A stretch of DNA of 64,000 nt, taken from the NCBI RefSeq assembly GCF_904846235.1, contig NZ_CAJGZN010000016.1, positions 1 to 64,000 of the forward strand, written 5' to 3'. The notes beneath the pieces were generated by a model. That model was given only the letters and a program-made list of their open reading frames with translations. It had not been told where the DNA came from and made no database searches. Shown piece by piece: positions 52,946 to 63,077 of this stretch. Source of the stretch: Psychrobacter immobilis (GTDB lineage Bacteria; Pseudomonadota; Gammaproteobacteria; Pseudomonadales; Moraxellaceae). Made by a program: the position numbers and the translations under genes. How positions within the stretch are numbered: position 1 is the stretch's first letter; each line of letters opens with the position of its first letter.

Positions 52946-53554
52946 ATGACCCTAAAACGAACCGTCGGCGTACTACTGTTCAATGAAGTAGAAGTATTGG
53001 ATTTTGCAGGACCTTTTGAGGTGTTTTCGTTGGCTGAAAATGCTGCCAGTGTTAGTGATAATAAGCACTTTAAGGTTATCACTATTGCCGAGAACCAAGC
53101 TCCAATATCCGCTAGGAATGGTCTGCAAGTCATTCCTGACTATAGTTTTGCCAATCATCCAGACATTGATGTATTAATCGTTCCCGGTGGGTACGGTGCC
53201 GAAAAAACAGAAATATATAATAAGGTGGTAATTGATTGGATTATCACTCAAGCAAGTTTGGTAGATCTGACGCTTTCAGTGTGTACAGGAGCATTGCTAT
53301 TGGCTAAGGCAGGTTTATTAACTGGTAAGTCAGCAACCACGCACTGGATGGATTTAGATAATTTAGCATCCTATCCTGATATCGATGTGATCTCGCATAC
53401 GCGTTTTGTAGATGCCAGTGATGATACTGGTAATATCATCACATCAGCGGGGATAAGTGCAGGCATCCATGCAAGTCTATACTGTATAGAAAAATTAATA
53501 GATAGTGAAACCATGCGTGCAACAGCACATCGCATGGAGTTCGATATTGACTAA
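52946..53554 (+). CDS. DJ-1/PfpI family protein (GATase1-like)
   Basis: This 202-residue cytosolic protein has the DJ-1/PfpI fold: GVLLFNEVEVLDFAGPFEVF at the N-terminus, the acidic residue before the fold's active site, DVLIVPGGYGAE, and the nucleophile elbow LSVCTGALLLAKAGLL with Cys113. THWMDLDNLASYPDI and ITSAGISAGIHASLYCIEKL follow as in the isonitrile hydratase/AraC-N subfamily. There is no DNA-binding domain, so it is not an AraC regulator. The function could be isonitrile hydratase, glyoxalase-like or chaperone. Start ATG 52946 is preceded by AGGA; a TTG two codons upstream is in frame. Confidence 0.87.
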   Translation: MTLKRTVGVLLFNEVEVLDFAGPFEVFSLAENAASVSDNKHFKVITIAENQAPISARNGLQVIPDYSFANHPDIDVLIVPGGYGAEKTEIYNKVVIDWIITQASLVDLTLSVCTGALLLAKAGLLTGKSATTHWMDLDNLASYPDIDVISHTRFVDASDDTGNIITSAGISAGIHASLYCIEKLIDSETMRATAHRMEFDID

Positions 53555-53653
53555 GTGAATTGCTAGATAGGTGAGTGAATGGCTGTTTACTGATACAATA
53601 GCGGTCAATATTTTTGATAATTAAAATAATTCATAAACCATCTTGGAGTTTAT

Positions 53654-54904
53654 ATGAGCGTAGAAAATCCATCTGTAGCAACGAGCACAGCATCAAAAAA
53701 AGGTGTGGTCATTATTGGTGCAGGACTGGCAGGCTGGCATGTCATTGATGCCATTCGTGCCAAAGACACAGAGATTCCAATCACATTAATCACGGCTGAT
53801 AGTGCCGACCGTTATCATAAGCCAATGCTGACAATGGCAATCAGCCAAAACAAACGAGCATCAGATTTGGTACGGGCATCTGGTAGCGAAGCGGCTAAGA
53901 CAGCAGAAGTGACGTTGTTAGCCAATACGCAAGTGACAGATATTGATCCAGTGAGCCAAACTGTACAGGTGCGCTCTACTGCGCAGTCAGATGACGCACT
54001 GACGACTATTGGCTATGAGAAAATGGTACTAGCGATGGGCGCGCATCCTATCTTCCCTAAAAGTCTGCCGCAAGATTTGGTCTGGCATGTCAATCATATC
54101 GAGCGTTTTAGTCAGCTACAAGAAAAGCTAGCAACAGGTAGCCAGCACGTTGCGATCGTTGGTGCTGGTATGGTGGGTACAGAAATCGCAGAAGACCTGC
54201 TTAAAGCTGGTCATAAAGTAACGCTTATTGACTTAAACGATGCACCGCTTTCACAGATGCTACCAGCCACAGCGACCGCACGTATCGCCAAAGCGATCGA
54301 GTCGCAGGGCATTCAATTCTTAGGTGGTTATCAAGTATCAGCTGTCACTCGTGTTAATGACGATGACAATGACAGCGAAGATGGCGAGAAACTACAAGTA
54401 GACTATGCCCCATTATCATCGGATGCAGATAGTACTGATACTCAGCCGCTCGAACCACTGATTGTAGATCATGTGATTGCCAGTACAGGTCTGACAGTCG
54501 ATGAGCAATTACCTGCTGCGGCTGGTGTAGAATTCGATCGCCGTACGGGTATCGTGGTGGATGCAGCGACGTTGCGTACCAATGCAGCGAATATCTATGC
54601 CATCGGCGACTGTATGTCTATCAATGGGGTTGCTTGTCGTTATGTTGCGCCATTACGCGCGCAGGCTGCGACCATCGCTGACGATATTTTAGGTCATGAG
54701 CATAGTGGCTATGATCATAAGCCGCCAATGATTCGCCTTAAGAACAAAGCCATCTCTGTGATGGTGACGGGCGTACCGCAAGCAGCGGGTAATTGGCAAG
54801 TAAAGACTGAGAGTGATGATGAGCTAGTCATGGATTTGATCGATGATAATGAAGCCGTTAGCGCAACAGTAACGATTAAAGCGCCTGCAGTTCCTAAGGC
54901 ATAA
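53654..54904 (+). CDS. FAD-dependent pyridine nucleotide-disulfide family reductase (rubredoxin reductase-like)
   Basis: The 416-residue flavoprotein has the FAD motif GVVIIGAGLAGWHVIDAIR, the NAD(P)H motif HVAIVGAGMVGTEIAEDLL and the late FAD motif NIYAIGDCMSI. The HKPMLTMAISQNK block and the lack of an active disulfide CxxxxC fit rubredoxin-NAD reductases (AlkT/RubB) rather than thioredoxin reductases. Such enzymes pass electrons to rubredoxin for alkane hydroxylation or oxidative stress defence. No rubredoxin gene is adjacent in the window. A short Asp/Ser-rich insertion lies near 240-260. TTGGAG precedes ATG 53654. Confidence 0.88.
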   Translation: MSVENPSVATSTASKKGVVIIGAGLAGWHVIDAIRAKDTEIPITLITADSADRYHKPMLTMAISQNKRASDLVRASGSEAAKTAEVTLLANTQVTDIDPVSQTVQVRSTAQSDDALTTIGYEKMVLAMGAHPIFPKSLPQDLVWHVNHIERFSQLQEKLATGSQHVAIVGAGMVGTEIAEDLLKAGHKVTLIDLNDAPLSQMLPATATARIAKAIESQGIQFLGGYQVSAVTRVNDDDNDSEDGEKLQVDYAPLSSDADSTDTQPLEPLIVDHVIASTGLTVDEQLPAAAGVEFDRRTGIVVDAATLRTNAANIYAIGDCMSINGVACRYVAPLRAQAATIADDILGHEHSGYDHKPPMIRLKNKAISVMVTGVPQAAGNWQVKTESDDELVMDLIDDNEAVSATVTIKAPAVPKA

Positions 54905-55015
54905 TGATTGCAATACCGTCTTTTGAAAAACTAATGAAAGCACATCATTTATAAGTAATGTCCTTTATTAGATTCCTTTCAATAAGATTCAGTTAAAAGA
55001 CAGTATCGATGATTG

Positions 55016-55051
55016 AGCCAGCCCATTATTTATGATGTGGCTGGCTTTTTT
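55016..55051 (+). terminator. Terminator of the reductase gene
   Basis: AGCCAGCC (55016-55023) pairs with GGCTGGCT (55039-55046), followed by five more T. Confidence 0.85.
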
Positions 55052-55141
55052 GTGTCAAATATTTGCCATAATTCTATGCTACCTTTTACTAAGTAGAAAG
55101 GCAGACTGTCTAATTAAATGATACATACTGTATTGATATTG

Positions 55142-55171
55142 TTGACAGGTTTTCATTGATGGCGTTATAGT
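55142..55171 (+). promoter_or_regulatory. Sigma-70 promoter upstream of the acyl-CoA synthetase gene
   Basis: TTGACA (55142-55147) is a perfect -35 and TATAGT (55166-55171) a good -10, separated by 18 bases. The gene start is about 105 bases downstream, and the promoter may drive the whole acyl-CoA/liu cluster. Confidence 0.65.
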
Positions 55172-55275
55172 AGCTGAATGCTATGTAAGACCTGCCCAAG
55201 GAAGAAGGTTTGCACGCAGGCTATCAATAAGTGCTATTTATAAATAATATAAAAAGTAAAACGAAAGGACTCGTT

Positions 55276-57051
55276 ATGACTCAAACTCCTGATTTCGATT
55301 CGACTCGCATTGACTGCGACACTATTTTAAACAACATTCCTAGTATTAATATGGGCGCATGCTCAGCCAATGCACCCCTTACCAAAAGCTATGACAAGGG
55401 TCCTGATGTACCACTGATTGAAGCGACAATCGGTGACTTTTTTGATGCTATTGTCTCCAAATATCCTGAGCGCGAAGCACTGGTCGTCCGTCATCAAAAT
55501 ATCCGCTGGACATATCGTGAGCTACAGCAGCAAGTGAATCAGCTAGCCAGTAGTATGATTGAGATGGGACTAGAGATTGGCGATCGTATTGGTATTTGGT
55601 CACACAATAATGCTGAATGGTTGCTCATGCAATTAGCCACGGCAAAAGTCGGCGTTATCCTCGTTAATATCAATCCTGCCTACCGCACCTTTGAGTTGCA
55701 ATATGCCTTAAATAAACTGGGCTGTTCAGCGCTCGTACTGATGCGTCATTTCAAAACCAGTGACTATGCCAGTTTAATTCGTGAGCTATGTCCTGAGATT
55801 TACCACAAAGACTACACTCAGCTTGATTTGGTTGAGATTCCGACGATTGAACGTATCATTTGGATTGATGAGCCAGAGTCGGATGAGACCTTCGGTTTTA
55901 TGCAAAAGTTCTCTGCGTGGATGAGCGAGGGCGATGCCAACGATCCGCGTGTTGCTGAGCGTCAAGCTCAGCTTAAAAACACCGATGCTATCAATGTACA
56001 GTTCACCAGTGGTACGACAGGTACACCAAAAGGTGCAACCTTAAGCCATCGTAATATCTTAAATAATGGCTACTTTATCGGTGAAGCCATGAACCTCACT
56101 GAAGAGGACAAACTGTGTATTCCAGTACCTCTGTACCATTGCTTTGGTATGGTGCTTGGTAATCTAGCGATTCTCACGCATGGCGGTTGTATCGTATATC
56201 CAAACGACGGCTTTGAGCCATTGACCGTATTGCAGGCAGTCGAAGAAGAAAAGTGTACAGGTCTGCACGGCGTGCCAACGATGTTTATCGCTGAGCTTGA
56301 CCATCCTGAGTTTGAAAACTTTGATTTATCGACCTTGCGCACGGGTATCATGGCTGGGTCTAGCTGTCCGATTGAGGTTATGCGCCGCGTCATCGATAAG
56401 ATGCACATGAGCGAAGTTACTATTGCTTATGGTATGACAGAGACCAGTCCTGTATCTTGCCAGACCAATGAGCACACGCCACTTGATAAGCAAGTATCAA
56501 CCGTGGGATTGGTACAGCCTGCGCTTGAGGTGAAAGTCGTCGATACAGAAACAGGTGAAATTGTACCGCTAGGCGAGACAGGTGAGTTGCTTACACGAGG
56601 CTATTCAGTGATGAAAGGCTATTGGGGCAGCCGCTTTAAAACGCGTGAAGCTATCCAAGATGGTTGGATGCATACGGGTGACTTGGCCACAATGGATGAA
56701 GATGGCTACGTAAAAATCGTCGGCCGTAGTAAAGACATGGTGATTCGCGGCGGCGAGAATATCTATCCGGTAGAAATTGAAAATTACCTCTATCGTCATC
56801 CAAAGATTCGTGATGTACAAATCGTGGGTATACCAGATGAGCGTTATGGTGAGGTACTCGCGGCGTGGATTATTCCGAAAGAGCCTGGCTGCTTGACTGA
56901 ACAAGAAGTACGCGAGTTCTGTAGTGAGCATATCGCTCATTATAAAGTGCCGACCTACTATCGTTTTGTGACTGAATATCCAATGACCATCACTGGTAAA
57001 ATTCAAAAATATAAAATCATTGAGCAAATGAAAGAAGAGTTGGGTTTGTAG
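55276..57051 (+). CDS. AMP-binding acyl-CoA synthetase
   Basis: The 591-residue ligase activates a carboxylic acid to its CoA thioester through an acyl-AMP. It has the ANL motifs: the P-loop [59 protein letters not shown], and [20 protein letters not shown], with a C-terminal catalytic Lys in GKIQKYK. It resembles the medium/long-chain FadD-like enzymes often linked to liu clusters. Its place before liuB suggests activation of isovalerate, methylated or related branched acids, but it could serve other fatty acids. ATG 55276 has AAAGGA upstream; an upstream in-frame GTG (55231) is less likely. Confidence 0.92.
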   Translation: MTQTPDFDSTRIDCDTILNNIPSINMGACSANAPLTKSYDKGPDVPLIEATIGDFFDAIVSKYPEREALVVRHQNIRWTYRELQQQVNQLASSMIEMGLEIGDRIGIWSHNNAEWLLMQLATAKVGVILVNINPAYRTFELQYALNKLGCSALVLMRHFKTSDYASLIRELCPEIYHKDYTQLDLVEIPTIERIIWIDEPESDETFGFMQKFSAWMSEGDANDPRVAERQAQLKNTDAINVQFTSGTTGTPKGATLSHRNILNNGYFIGEAMNLTEEDKLCIPVPLYHCFGMVLGNLAILTHGGCIVYPNDGFEPLTVLQAVEEEKCTGLHGVPTMFIAELDHPEFENFDLSTLRTGIMAGSSCPIEVMRRVIDKMHMSEVTIAYGMTETSPVSCQTNEHTPLDKQVSTVGLVQPALEVKVVDTETGEIVPLGETGELLTRGYSVMKGYWGSRFKTREAIQDGWMHTGDLATMDEDGYVKIVGRSKDMVIRGGENIYPVEIENYLYRHPKIRDVQIVGIPDERYGEVLAAWIIPKEPGCLTEQEVREFCSEHIAHYKVPTYYRFVTEYPMTITGKIQKYKIIEQMKEELGL

Positions 57052-57103
57052 TAAGCTTACTTATCTGCTCTAAAAAACAAAAGACTAACCATATTCATTT
57101 CAC

Positions 57104-57222
57104 TATAAAAGTATTACAGCGTTAACCTCGCTTGAAGTATCACACATACATCTGCACTCGGTTGCCTTGTACTACTTTTAAATTGAATCGACTATATGTG
57201 AGCAACGCTTAAAAATAGTAGT
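57104..57222 (+). repeat. Dispersed ~115-nt intergenic repeat, copy B
   Basis: This copy is very similar to 27563-27680 along its length, e.g. TTAACCTCGCTTGA, TTGCCTTGTACTACTTTTAA and ATTGAATCGA. It lies in the gap between the acyl-CoA synthetase and liuB, in the direction of transcription. Confidence 0.85.
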
Positions 57223-57291
57223 TAGTATGATTTATATAAAAAGCTACTCACATCTACGTATCTATCTATGTATAAGAAAAAAAGGGATATC

Positions 57292-58902
57292 ATGAGCGCT
57301 ATCATAACCAGTAAACTGAGTCCAAACTCAAGCGATTTTCAGCAAAACAGTGCCGCGATGCAAGAGATAGTCGATGACCTGTATGTACACTTGCGTAAAG
57401 TTGCCCAAGGTGGCTCAGAGCGCGCACGAGCCAAGCATCTAGCGCGTGGTAAGCTGTTACCACGTGAGCGTGTTGAGCGTTTATTGGATGTAGGCACGCC
57501 GTTCCTAGAAGTGGCACCGATGGCTGCACATGATATGTATGGCGAAGAGATTCCGGCGGCTGGCGTGATTGCAGGTATCGGCCGCATTAACGGCACTGAG
57601 TGTATGATTGTCTGTAATGATGCCACGGTAAAAGGCGGCACGTACTACCCAATGACGGTCAAAAAACACCTACGAGCTCAAGAGATTGCGCAAGAAAACC
57701 ATCTGCCATGTGTTTATCTGGTTGATTCAGGCGGGGCTAACTTACCGAACCAAGATGATGTGTTTCCTGATAAAGAGCATTTCGGCCGTATCTTTTTTAA
57801 TCAAGCCAATCTGAGTGCAGCAGGCATTCCGCAAATTGCCGTGGTTATGGGCAGCTGTACGGCTGGCGGTGCGTATGTGCCTGCCATGAGTGACGAGTCT
57901 ATTATCGTCAAAGAGCAAGGTACGATATTTTTGGGTGGTCCACCACTAGTCAAAGCAGCAACGGGTGAAGAGGTCACGGCAGAAGACTTGGGTGGCGGTG
58001 ATGTACATACCCGACTTTCAGGCGTGGTTGATCATCTAGCGCAGAATGATACGCACGCGTTATCGATTGCCCGTAATATCGTTAGCCATCTAAATCGCCC
58101 TGCAAAAAATATTCCTAATCAAGTCACACCGCGTCCGCCGCGTTATGACGCTAAAGAACTCTATGGTGTCATTCCAACGGACAAGCGCAAGCCATTTGAT
58201 ATCAGAGAAATCATCGCGCGTATCGTTGATGACAGTGCCTTTGATGAGTTTAAAGCACGCTTTGGTACGACGTTGGTTTGTGGATTTGCTCATATCGAAG
58301 GGATGCCTGTTGGTATCATTGCCAATAACGGTATCTTATTCAGTGAGTCAGCGCAAAAAGGCACGCACTTCATTGAGCTGTGCTGTAAGCGAAAAATCCC
58401 ATTAGTATTCCTCCAGAACATTACTGGCTTCATGGTTGGCCGCAAATACGAAAACGAAGGTATCGCTCGTCATGGCGCCAAGATGGTAATGGCAGTGGCC
58501 AATGCAAAAGTGCCAAAGTTCACAGTTATCGTTGGTGGTTCGTTCGGCGCTGGTAATTACGGTATGTGTGGCCGCGCTTACAGCCCGCGTTTCTTATGGA
58601 TGTGGCCAAATGCGCGTATCTCTGTCATGGGCGGCGAGCAAGCTGCATCGGTACTGGCAACGGTCAAACGTGATAATTTTGATCGCAAAGGTGAAGCGTG
58701 GAGTGATGAGGACGAAGCGGCATTTAAAGCGCCGATTCGTGAAATGTATGAAGAGCAAGGTCATCCGTATTATGCCACTGCACGTATGTGGGATGACGGC
58801 GTAATTGATCCTGCTGATACCCGTAATGTATTAGCATTAGGATTAAGCGCAGCTTATAACGCACCGATTGAAGAGACGACATTTGGGGTCTTTAGAATGT
58901 AA
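57292..58902 (+). CDS. liuB: Methylcrotonyl-CoA carboxylase carboxyltransferase (beta) subunit
   Basis: LiuB transfers CO2 from biotin to 3-methylcrotonyl-CoA, the third committed step of leucine catabolism. The 536-residue product shows the carboxyltransferase signatures [71 protein letters not shown], and in the C-terminal half [27 protein letters not shown] read in parts with [23 protein letters not shown] 57292 has AGGGAT upstream. It lies 240 bases downstream of the acyl-CoA synthetase, with repeat copy B between, and works with LiuD. Confidence 0.95.
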   Translation: MSAIITSKLSPNSSDFQQNSAAMQEIVDDLYVHLRKVAQGGSERARAKHLARGKLLPRERVERLLDVGTPFLEVAPMAAHDMYGEEIPAAGVIAGIGRINGTECMIVCNDATVKGGTYYPMTVKKHLRAQEIAQENHLPCVYLVDSGGANLPNQDDVFPDKEHFGRIFFNQANLSAAGIPQIAVVMGSCTAGGAYVPAMSDESIIVKEQGTIFLGGPPLVKAATGEEVTAEDLGGGDVHTRLSGVVDHLAQNDTHALSIARNIVSHLNRPAKNIPNQVTPRPPRYDAKELYGVIPTDKRKPFDIREIIARIVDDSAFDEFKARFGTTLVCGFAHIEGMPVGIIANNGILFSESAQKGTHFIELCCKRKIPLVFLQNITGFMVGRKYENEGIARHGAKMVMAVANAKVPKFTVIVGGSFGAGNYGMCGRAYSPRFLWMWPNARISVMGGEQAASVLATVKRDNFDRKGEAWSDEDEAAFKAPIREMYEEQGHPYYATARMWDDGVIDPADTRNVLALGLSAAYNAPIEETTFGVFRM

Positions 58903-58927
58903 GCGTTCTAAGGTCTCCCCATAATAA

Positions 58928-59024
58928 GCGACTACTGCGTCAACCTCATTTGAAGTACGATTTGTACATCTACGCTTAGTCTTTGCACTTGGTTTTCTTG
59001 TATTGACATTATTATGGATTGACC
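58928..59024 (+). repeat. Dispersed intergenic repeat, copy C
   Basis: ACTACTGCGTCAACCTC, TGAAGTACG and TTGACATTATTATGGATTG align with copy D at 27952-28044 (inverted), and its first ~40 bases align with copies A and B. It fills most of the gap between liuB and liuC. Confidence 0.7.
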
Positions 59025-59067
59025 AAGAGCTTGTTTGAGTATTTACACAAAAAATATAGAGAAAGTT

Positions 59068-59877
59068 ATGCAAAAAGACAGTAATAAAAATTATAAAAGC
59101 CTATTGGTTAACGTTGAGCAGCACGTGGCGACAGTGACGTTAAATCGTCCCGAGATACGTAATGCTTTTAACGATGAAATGATTGCTGAGCTAACCGATG
59201 CTTTTAGTACGCTTGGTGCTGATGATGAGGTACGTGTCATTGTGCTAGCGGCTGCTGGCAAGGCATTTTGTGCAGGCGCTGATTTGAATTGGATGCGTGC
59301 CATGGCAGATTATAGCTATGAAGAGAATCTAGCGGATGCTGATAAATTGGCGCAAATGCTTAAGACTATTTATGAATGTCCTAAGCCAACAGTCGCGGCT
59401 ATTCAAGGCGATGTTTATGCAGGTGGCATGGGTTTAGTTGCTGTTTGTGATGTGGCTATCGCCGTTAAGATTGCTAATTTCTGCCTCAGTGAAGTGCGTT
59501 TGGGCTTGGCCCCTGCCACTATCAGTCCTTATGTTATCCGAGCGCTAGGTGCTAGAGCATCGCAGCGTTATTTCTTAAGTGCTGAAGTGTTTGATGCCAA
59601 AAAGGCGCGTCAGCTTGGTTTTATCCATGAGCGTGTTAGCGAAGAAGGGCTGGCCGATGAAGTGGCTGCGTTCTGTAACAAGGTCGTCAAAAACAGCCCT
59701 GATGCAGTCAAGACCTGCAAACAGCTATTACACGATGTTGCTGGTGCGCCTATTACAGATGAGCTGATTGCTGACACGGTCAAAGGTATCGCTGATATTC
59801 GCTCATCAGAGCAAGGCCGCGAGGGTGTGCAAGCATTTTTGCAAAAGCGTAAACCTGATTGGCTAATGGCAGACTAA
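59068..59877 (+). CDS. liuC: Enoyl-CoA hydratase/isomerase, probably 3-methylglutaconyl-CoA hydratase
   Basis: The 269-residue crotonase-family protein has the oxyanion loop GKAFCAGADLNWMRAMADY and the second block AAIQGDVYAGGMGLVAVCDVA, with EVRLGLAPATISPYVIRALG and a catalytic Glu in this region. NWMRAM and ISPYV are typical of methylglutaconyl-CoA hydratases (LiuC/AUH) in liu operons. It hydrates 3-methylglutaconyl-CoA to HMG-CoA. ATG 59068 has an AGAGAAAG site upstream; the open frame extends to an in-frame TTG at 59035. It lies between liuB and liuD, with repeat copy C before it. Confidence 0.9.
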   Translation: MQKDSNKNYKSLLVNVEQHVATVTLNRPEIRNAFNDEMIAELTDAFSTLGADDEVRVIVLAAAGKAFCAGADLNWMRAMADYSYEENLADADKLAQMLKTIYECPKPTVAAIQGDVYAGGMGLVAVCDVAIAVKIANFCLSEVRLGLAPATISPYVIRALGARASQRYFLSAEVFDAKKARQLGFIHERVSEEGLADEVAAFCNKVVKNSPDAVKTCKQLLHDVAGAPITDELIADTVKGIADIRSSEQGREGVQAFLQKRKPDWLMAD

Positions 59878-59954
59878 CTAGTAGTAGAACAATGATAGGC
59901 AAATGGGCAAATAGACAAGACGTCAAATAATAACGACAAGACACAGGGATAGTT

Positions 59955-62054
59955 ATGTTTTCTAAAATTCTAATCGCCAACCGTGGTGAAATTGCTTGCC
60001 GAGTGGCCGCGACTGCTAAGCGTCTTGGCGTCAGTACCGTTGCTGTTTATTCCGATGCGGATCGTGAGGCCAAACATGTGGCTGTCTGTGATGAGGCTAT
60101 CTATTTGGGTGGTTCGGCACCGAAAGACAGTTATCTCAAAGGCGATGCTATTATTGCGATAGCGCTTGAGACTGGCGCCCAAGCAATCCATCCAGGATAT
60201 GGATTTTTGAGTGAAAATGCAGACTTTGCGCAAGCCTGCCAAGATGCTGGTCTAGTGTTTATCGGTCCATCGGCGGATGCTATCCGCGCCATGGGCGGCA
60301 AGTCTGAGTCTAAGCGCTTGATGGAGTCGGCTGGCGTGCCGTTGATACCGGGCTATCATGGTGATAACCAAGATGCACAGTTTTTGCAGCAGCAGGCCGA
60401 TAGTATTGGCTATCCTGTCTTGATTAAAGCAAGTGCAGGTGGTGGCGGTAAAGGTATGCGTATCGTTGAAAAAAGTAGCGATTTTATTGATTTGTTAGAT
60501 TCATGCCGCCGTGAAGCGATTACCAGTTTTGGCAATGATCAAGTATTGGTCGAAAAATACGCGCTAAAACCACGTCATATCGAGATCCAAGTATTCGGTG
60601 ACACGCATGGTAATTATGTGCACCTGTTTGAGCGTGATTGCTCAGTACAGCGTCGCCATCAAAAAGTACTAGAAGAAGCGCCAGCGCCCGGTGTTGATAC
60701 TGCCATGCGTGAAGCAATGGGCACAGCGGCAATCGAAGCTGCACGTGCAGTTGATTACGTGGGTGCAGGTACGGTCGAGTTTATCGTTGAGCAGCGTGAA
60801 GACTCTATGAATTTTTATTTCATGGAAATGAACACGCGCTTGCAGGTTGAGCATCCAGTCAGTGAAGCCATTACGGGTGTCGATTTGGTCGAGTGGCAGC
60901 TGTTGGTTGCTGCGGGTCAGCCATTGCCAAAAACACAAGATGATCTGGCTATCAATGGTCATGCAATTGAAGCGCGTATCTGTGCTGAAAACCCTGACAA
61001 CAATTTCTTGCCAGCGACAGGGACTTTATTCACTTATCAAAAGCCTGAGCATAGTACCTTCAATATTACCGATGTGCGTATCGACGATGGCGTACGTGAG
61101 GGTGATGTGATCAGTCCTTTTTACGATTCTATGATTGCCAAGCTTATCGTCCATGCTCCTACGCGCGAGCAAGCGTTGGCGAGACTAGATCGTGCATTGG
61201 CACAGACGCGTATCGTTGGTCTGCCAAACAACGTGGCATTTTTGCGTTATATTCTAAATACCGATTCATTTAGCAAAGCCAATCTTGATACAGCCTTGAT
61301 AGAGCGTGAGCAGGACAAGCTTTTTGATCAGCACCCTCTTGAATTATCGACGCTTGTGGTGACTGCTATTGCTCAGCAGCTTGCGAGTGAAGCGACCACG
61401 CAAGGTTTAGATCCATTTAGCAAGCCAACGGGTTTCCGTGCGTATAGCGATTATACTCGTTCATTTAGCTTGGTTTATGATGAGCAGGCCTACAATGCTC
61501 GCATCAGTAATTGGCATAATGTGAGTGGTGTTGATAGCAAAAAAGGCGGCGATAATCTCAGTAGTTTTACGCTCATCATTGGTAAAGAAATCGCGAATAC
61601 GCAGGATGATAGCAATATCAATGTAGCTGCTCAGACCGAAACGGTTTACGAAGGTCAAATCAGCTATGATAGCAGTGACGCGCACAATCATACTTTATGG
61701 TTAGAGGGTGCACGTATCAGTGCCCAAAGCTGGGTGAATAACGAGACAGTCTACATATTCACAGACAGTGGCCGTGACGAGATTACGCTTGTTGATATTA
61801 TGGCACATGTGGGTGAAGAGTCCGCAGCGGTCGGTAGTTTAAAGTCACCGATGCCAGGTCAAGTGGTTGCATTCAAGGTAGCTGTTGGTGATACTGTGAA
61901 AAAAGGCGAGCCACTTGCCGTCATCGAAGCCATGAAAATCGAACATACCATTACTGCACCGACAGATGGGGTAGTAGCAGAGCTATTATTTGCAGCAGGT
62001 GATTTGGTCGCTGATGGTGATGAGCTACTGCGCATCGATAGTGAGAGCGCATAG
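59955..62054 (+). CDS. liuD: Methylcrotonyl-CoA carboxylase biotin-containing (alpha) subunit
   Basis: LiuD carboxylates its own biotin and supplies CO2 to LiuB. The 699-residue product has a biotin carboxylase domain (KILIANRGEIACRVAATAKRLG, GYGFLSENADFAQAC, KASAGGGGKGMRIV, FERDCSVQRRHQKV, FMEMNTRLQVEHPVSE), a BC C-terminal region (GHAIEARICAEN, YDSMIAKLIVH), a less conserved middle (~480-620), and a biotinyl domain with the modified Lys661 in EAMKIEHTITAP. The usual AMKM is AMKI here. The start ATG 59955 has AGGGAT upstream. It lies 77 bases after liuC and 59 bases before the HMG-CoA lyase gene. Confidence 0.95.
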   Translation: MFSKILIANRGEIACRVAATAKRLGVSTVAVYSDADREAKHVAVCDEAIYLGGSAPKDSYLKGDAIIAIALETGAQAIHPGYGFLSENADFAQACQDAGLVFIGPSADAIRAMGGKSESKRLMESAGVPLIPGYHGDNQDAQFLQQQADSIGYPVLIKASAGGGGKGMRIVEKSSDFIDLLDSCRREAITSFGNDQVLVEKYALKPRHIEIQVFGDTHGNYVHLFERDCSVQRRHQKVLEEAPAPGVDTAMREAMGTAAIEAARAVDYVGAGTVEFIVEQREDSMNFYFMEMNTRLQVEHPVSEAITGVDLVEWQLLVAAGQPLPKTQDDLAINGHAIEARICAENPDNNFLPATGTLFTYQKPEHSTFNITDVRIDDGVREGDVISPFYDSMIAKLIVHAPTREQALARLDRALAQTRIVGLPNNVAFLRYILNTDSFSKANLDTALIEREQDKLFDQHPLELSTLVVTAIAQQLASEATTQGLDPFSKPTGFRAYSDYTRSFSLVYDEQAYNARISNWHNVSGVDSKKGGDNLSSFTLIIGKEIANTQDDSNINVAAQTETVYEGQISYDSSDAHNHTLWLEGARISAQSWVNNETVYIFTDSGRDEITLVDIMAHVGEESAAVGSLKSPMPGQVVAFKVAVGDTVKKGEPLAVIEAMKIEHTITAPTDGVVAELLFAAGDLVADGDELLRIDSESA

Positions 62055-62113
62055 CTGACGAAGCCTAATAAAAAAGCCTCATCAAAGCGCAAATAACAAA
62101 AAGGACGACAAGT

Positions 62114-63034
62114 ATGAGCCATTCGTATCCAAGCCATGTCACCATCGTTGATGTCAGTCCGCGTGATGGACTACAAAACGAATCCATGACGGTACCGACT
62201 GAGGTTAAGCAAACGCTTATCAATGACTTGATTGCGGCGGGTATCAAAAAACTAGAAGCGACCAGTTTTGTTTCGCCAAAGTGGGTACCACAAATGGGTG
62301 ATAACAGCGCGTTGCTCGACGCACTAGCACCGACGCGGCAGACGGACGTCTGTTACTCGGTACTCGTACCCAATATGCGTGGCTTTGAAAATGCTATCTT
62401 GCATCGTCCCGATGAAATCGTTATCTTTGGCTCAGCCAGCGAAACCTTTAGCCAAAAAAACATCAACTGTAGTATCGATGAGAGTATTGAGCGTTTTGCA
62501 CCAGTGGCTGCGGCAGCAAAAGCGCAAGGCATCAAAGTACGCGGCGTGATCTCTTGTACGGTTGGTTGTCCCTATGAAGGCGAGATTGACCCTAGCCAAG
62601 TAGCTTATGTCACCAAGCGATTAATTGAGATCGGTGCAGAGCAGATTGGTATTGCCGATACGATCGGTGTGGGTACACCGCTCAAAGTACAGCGAGCGTT
62701 GCAAGCTGCACTCGAGTATGCTGATATCTCTATGCTATCGGGTCATTTTCATGATACTTATGGTCAAGCACTGAGCAATACTCTGGCTGCATTACAAATG
62801 GGTGTTAGTGAGTTTGATACCTCCGTCGCTGGCCTAGGTGGTTGTCCTTATGCTAAAGGCGCAACGGGCAATGTCGCCACCGAAGATGTAGTATATATGC
62901 TGCATGGTATGGGTATCAGCACTGGTATCGATTTGGATAAGTTGGTTGTAGCAGGTGAACGTATCAGTGAATTTTTAAAGCGTCCTAACGGCTCAAACGT
63001 AGCACGTGCTCTAATCAATAAACGTCAGTCTTAA
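62114..63034 (+). CDS. Hydroxymethylglutaryl-CoA lyase
   Basis: The 306-residue enzyme splits HMG-CoA into acetyl-CoA and acetoacetate, the last step of leucine breakdown (LiuE in Pseudomonas; MvaB). It has VSPRDGLQNES with the catalytic Arg/Asp, KKLEATSFVSPKWVPQM, SCTVGCPYEGEIDP, LSGHFHDTYGQALSNTL with metal ligands, and the active-site cysteine loop GLGGCPYAKGATGNVATEDV. RBS AAAGGA precedes ATG 62114. It is the fourth gene of the run liuB-liuC-liuD-lyase-liuA, all on the plus strand with short gaps. Confidence 0.95.
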   Translation: MSHSYPSHVTIVDVSPRDGLQNESMTVPTEVKQTLINDLIAAGIKKLEATSFVSPKWVPQMGDNSALLDALAPTRQTDVCYSVLVPNMRGFENAILHRPDEIVIFGSASETFSQKNINCSIDESIERFAPVAAAAKAQGIKVRGVISCTVGCPYEGEIDPSQVAYVTKRLIEIGAEQIGIADTIGVGTPLKVQRALQAALEYADISMLSGHFHDTYGQALSNTLAALQMGVSEFDTSVAGLGGCPYAKGATGNVATEDVVYMLHGMGISTGIDLDKLVVAGERISEFLKRPNGSNVARALINKRQS

Positions 63035-63077
63035 ATAATTACTGTAAAAATTAAATATTAAAATACAAGGAATGGTT

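Larger units (their letters stand above)
54905..55275. other. Intergenic region before the acyl-CoA synthetase
   Basis: The gap contains the terminator of the reductase gene (55016-55051) and a good sigma-70 promoter (55142-55171). Nothing else is recognised. Confidence 0.5.
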
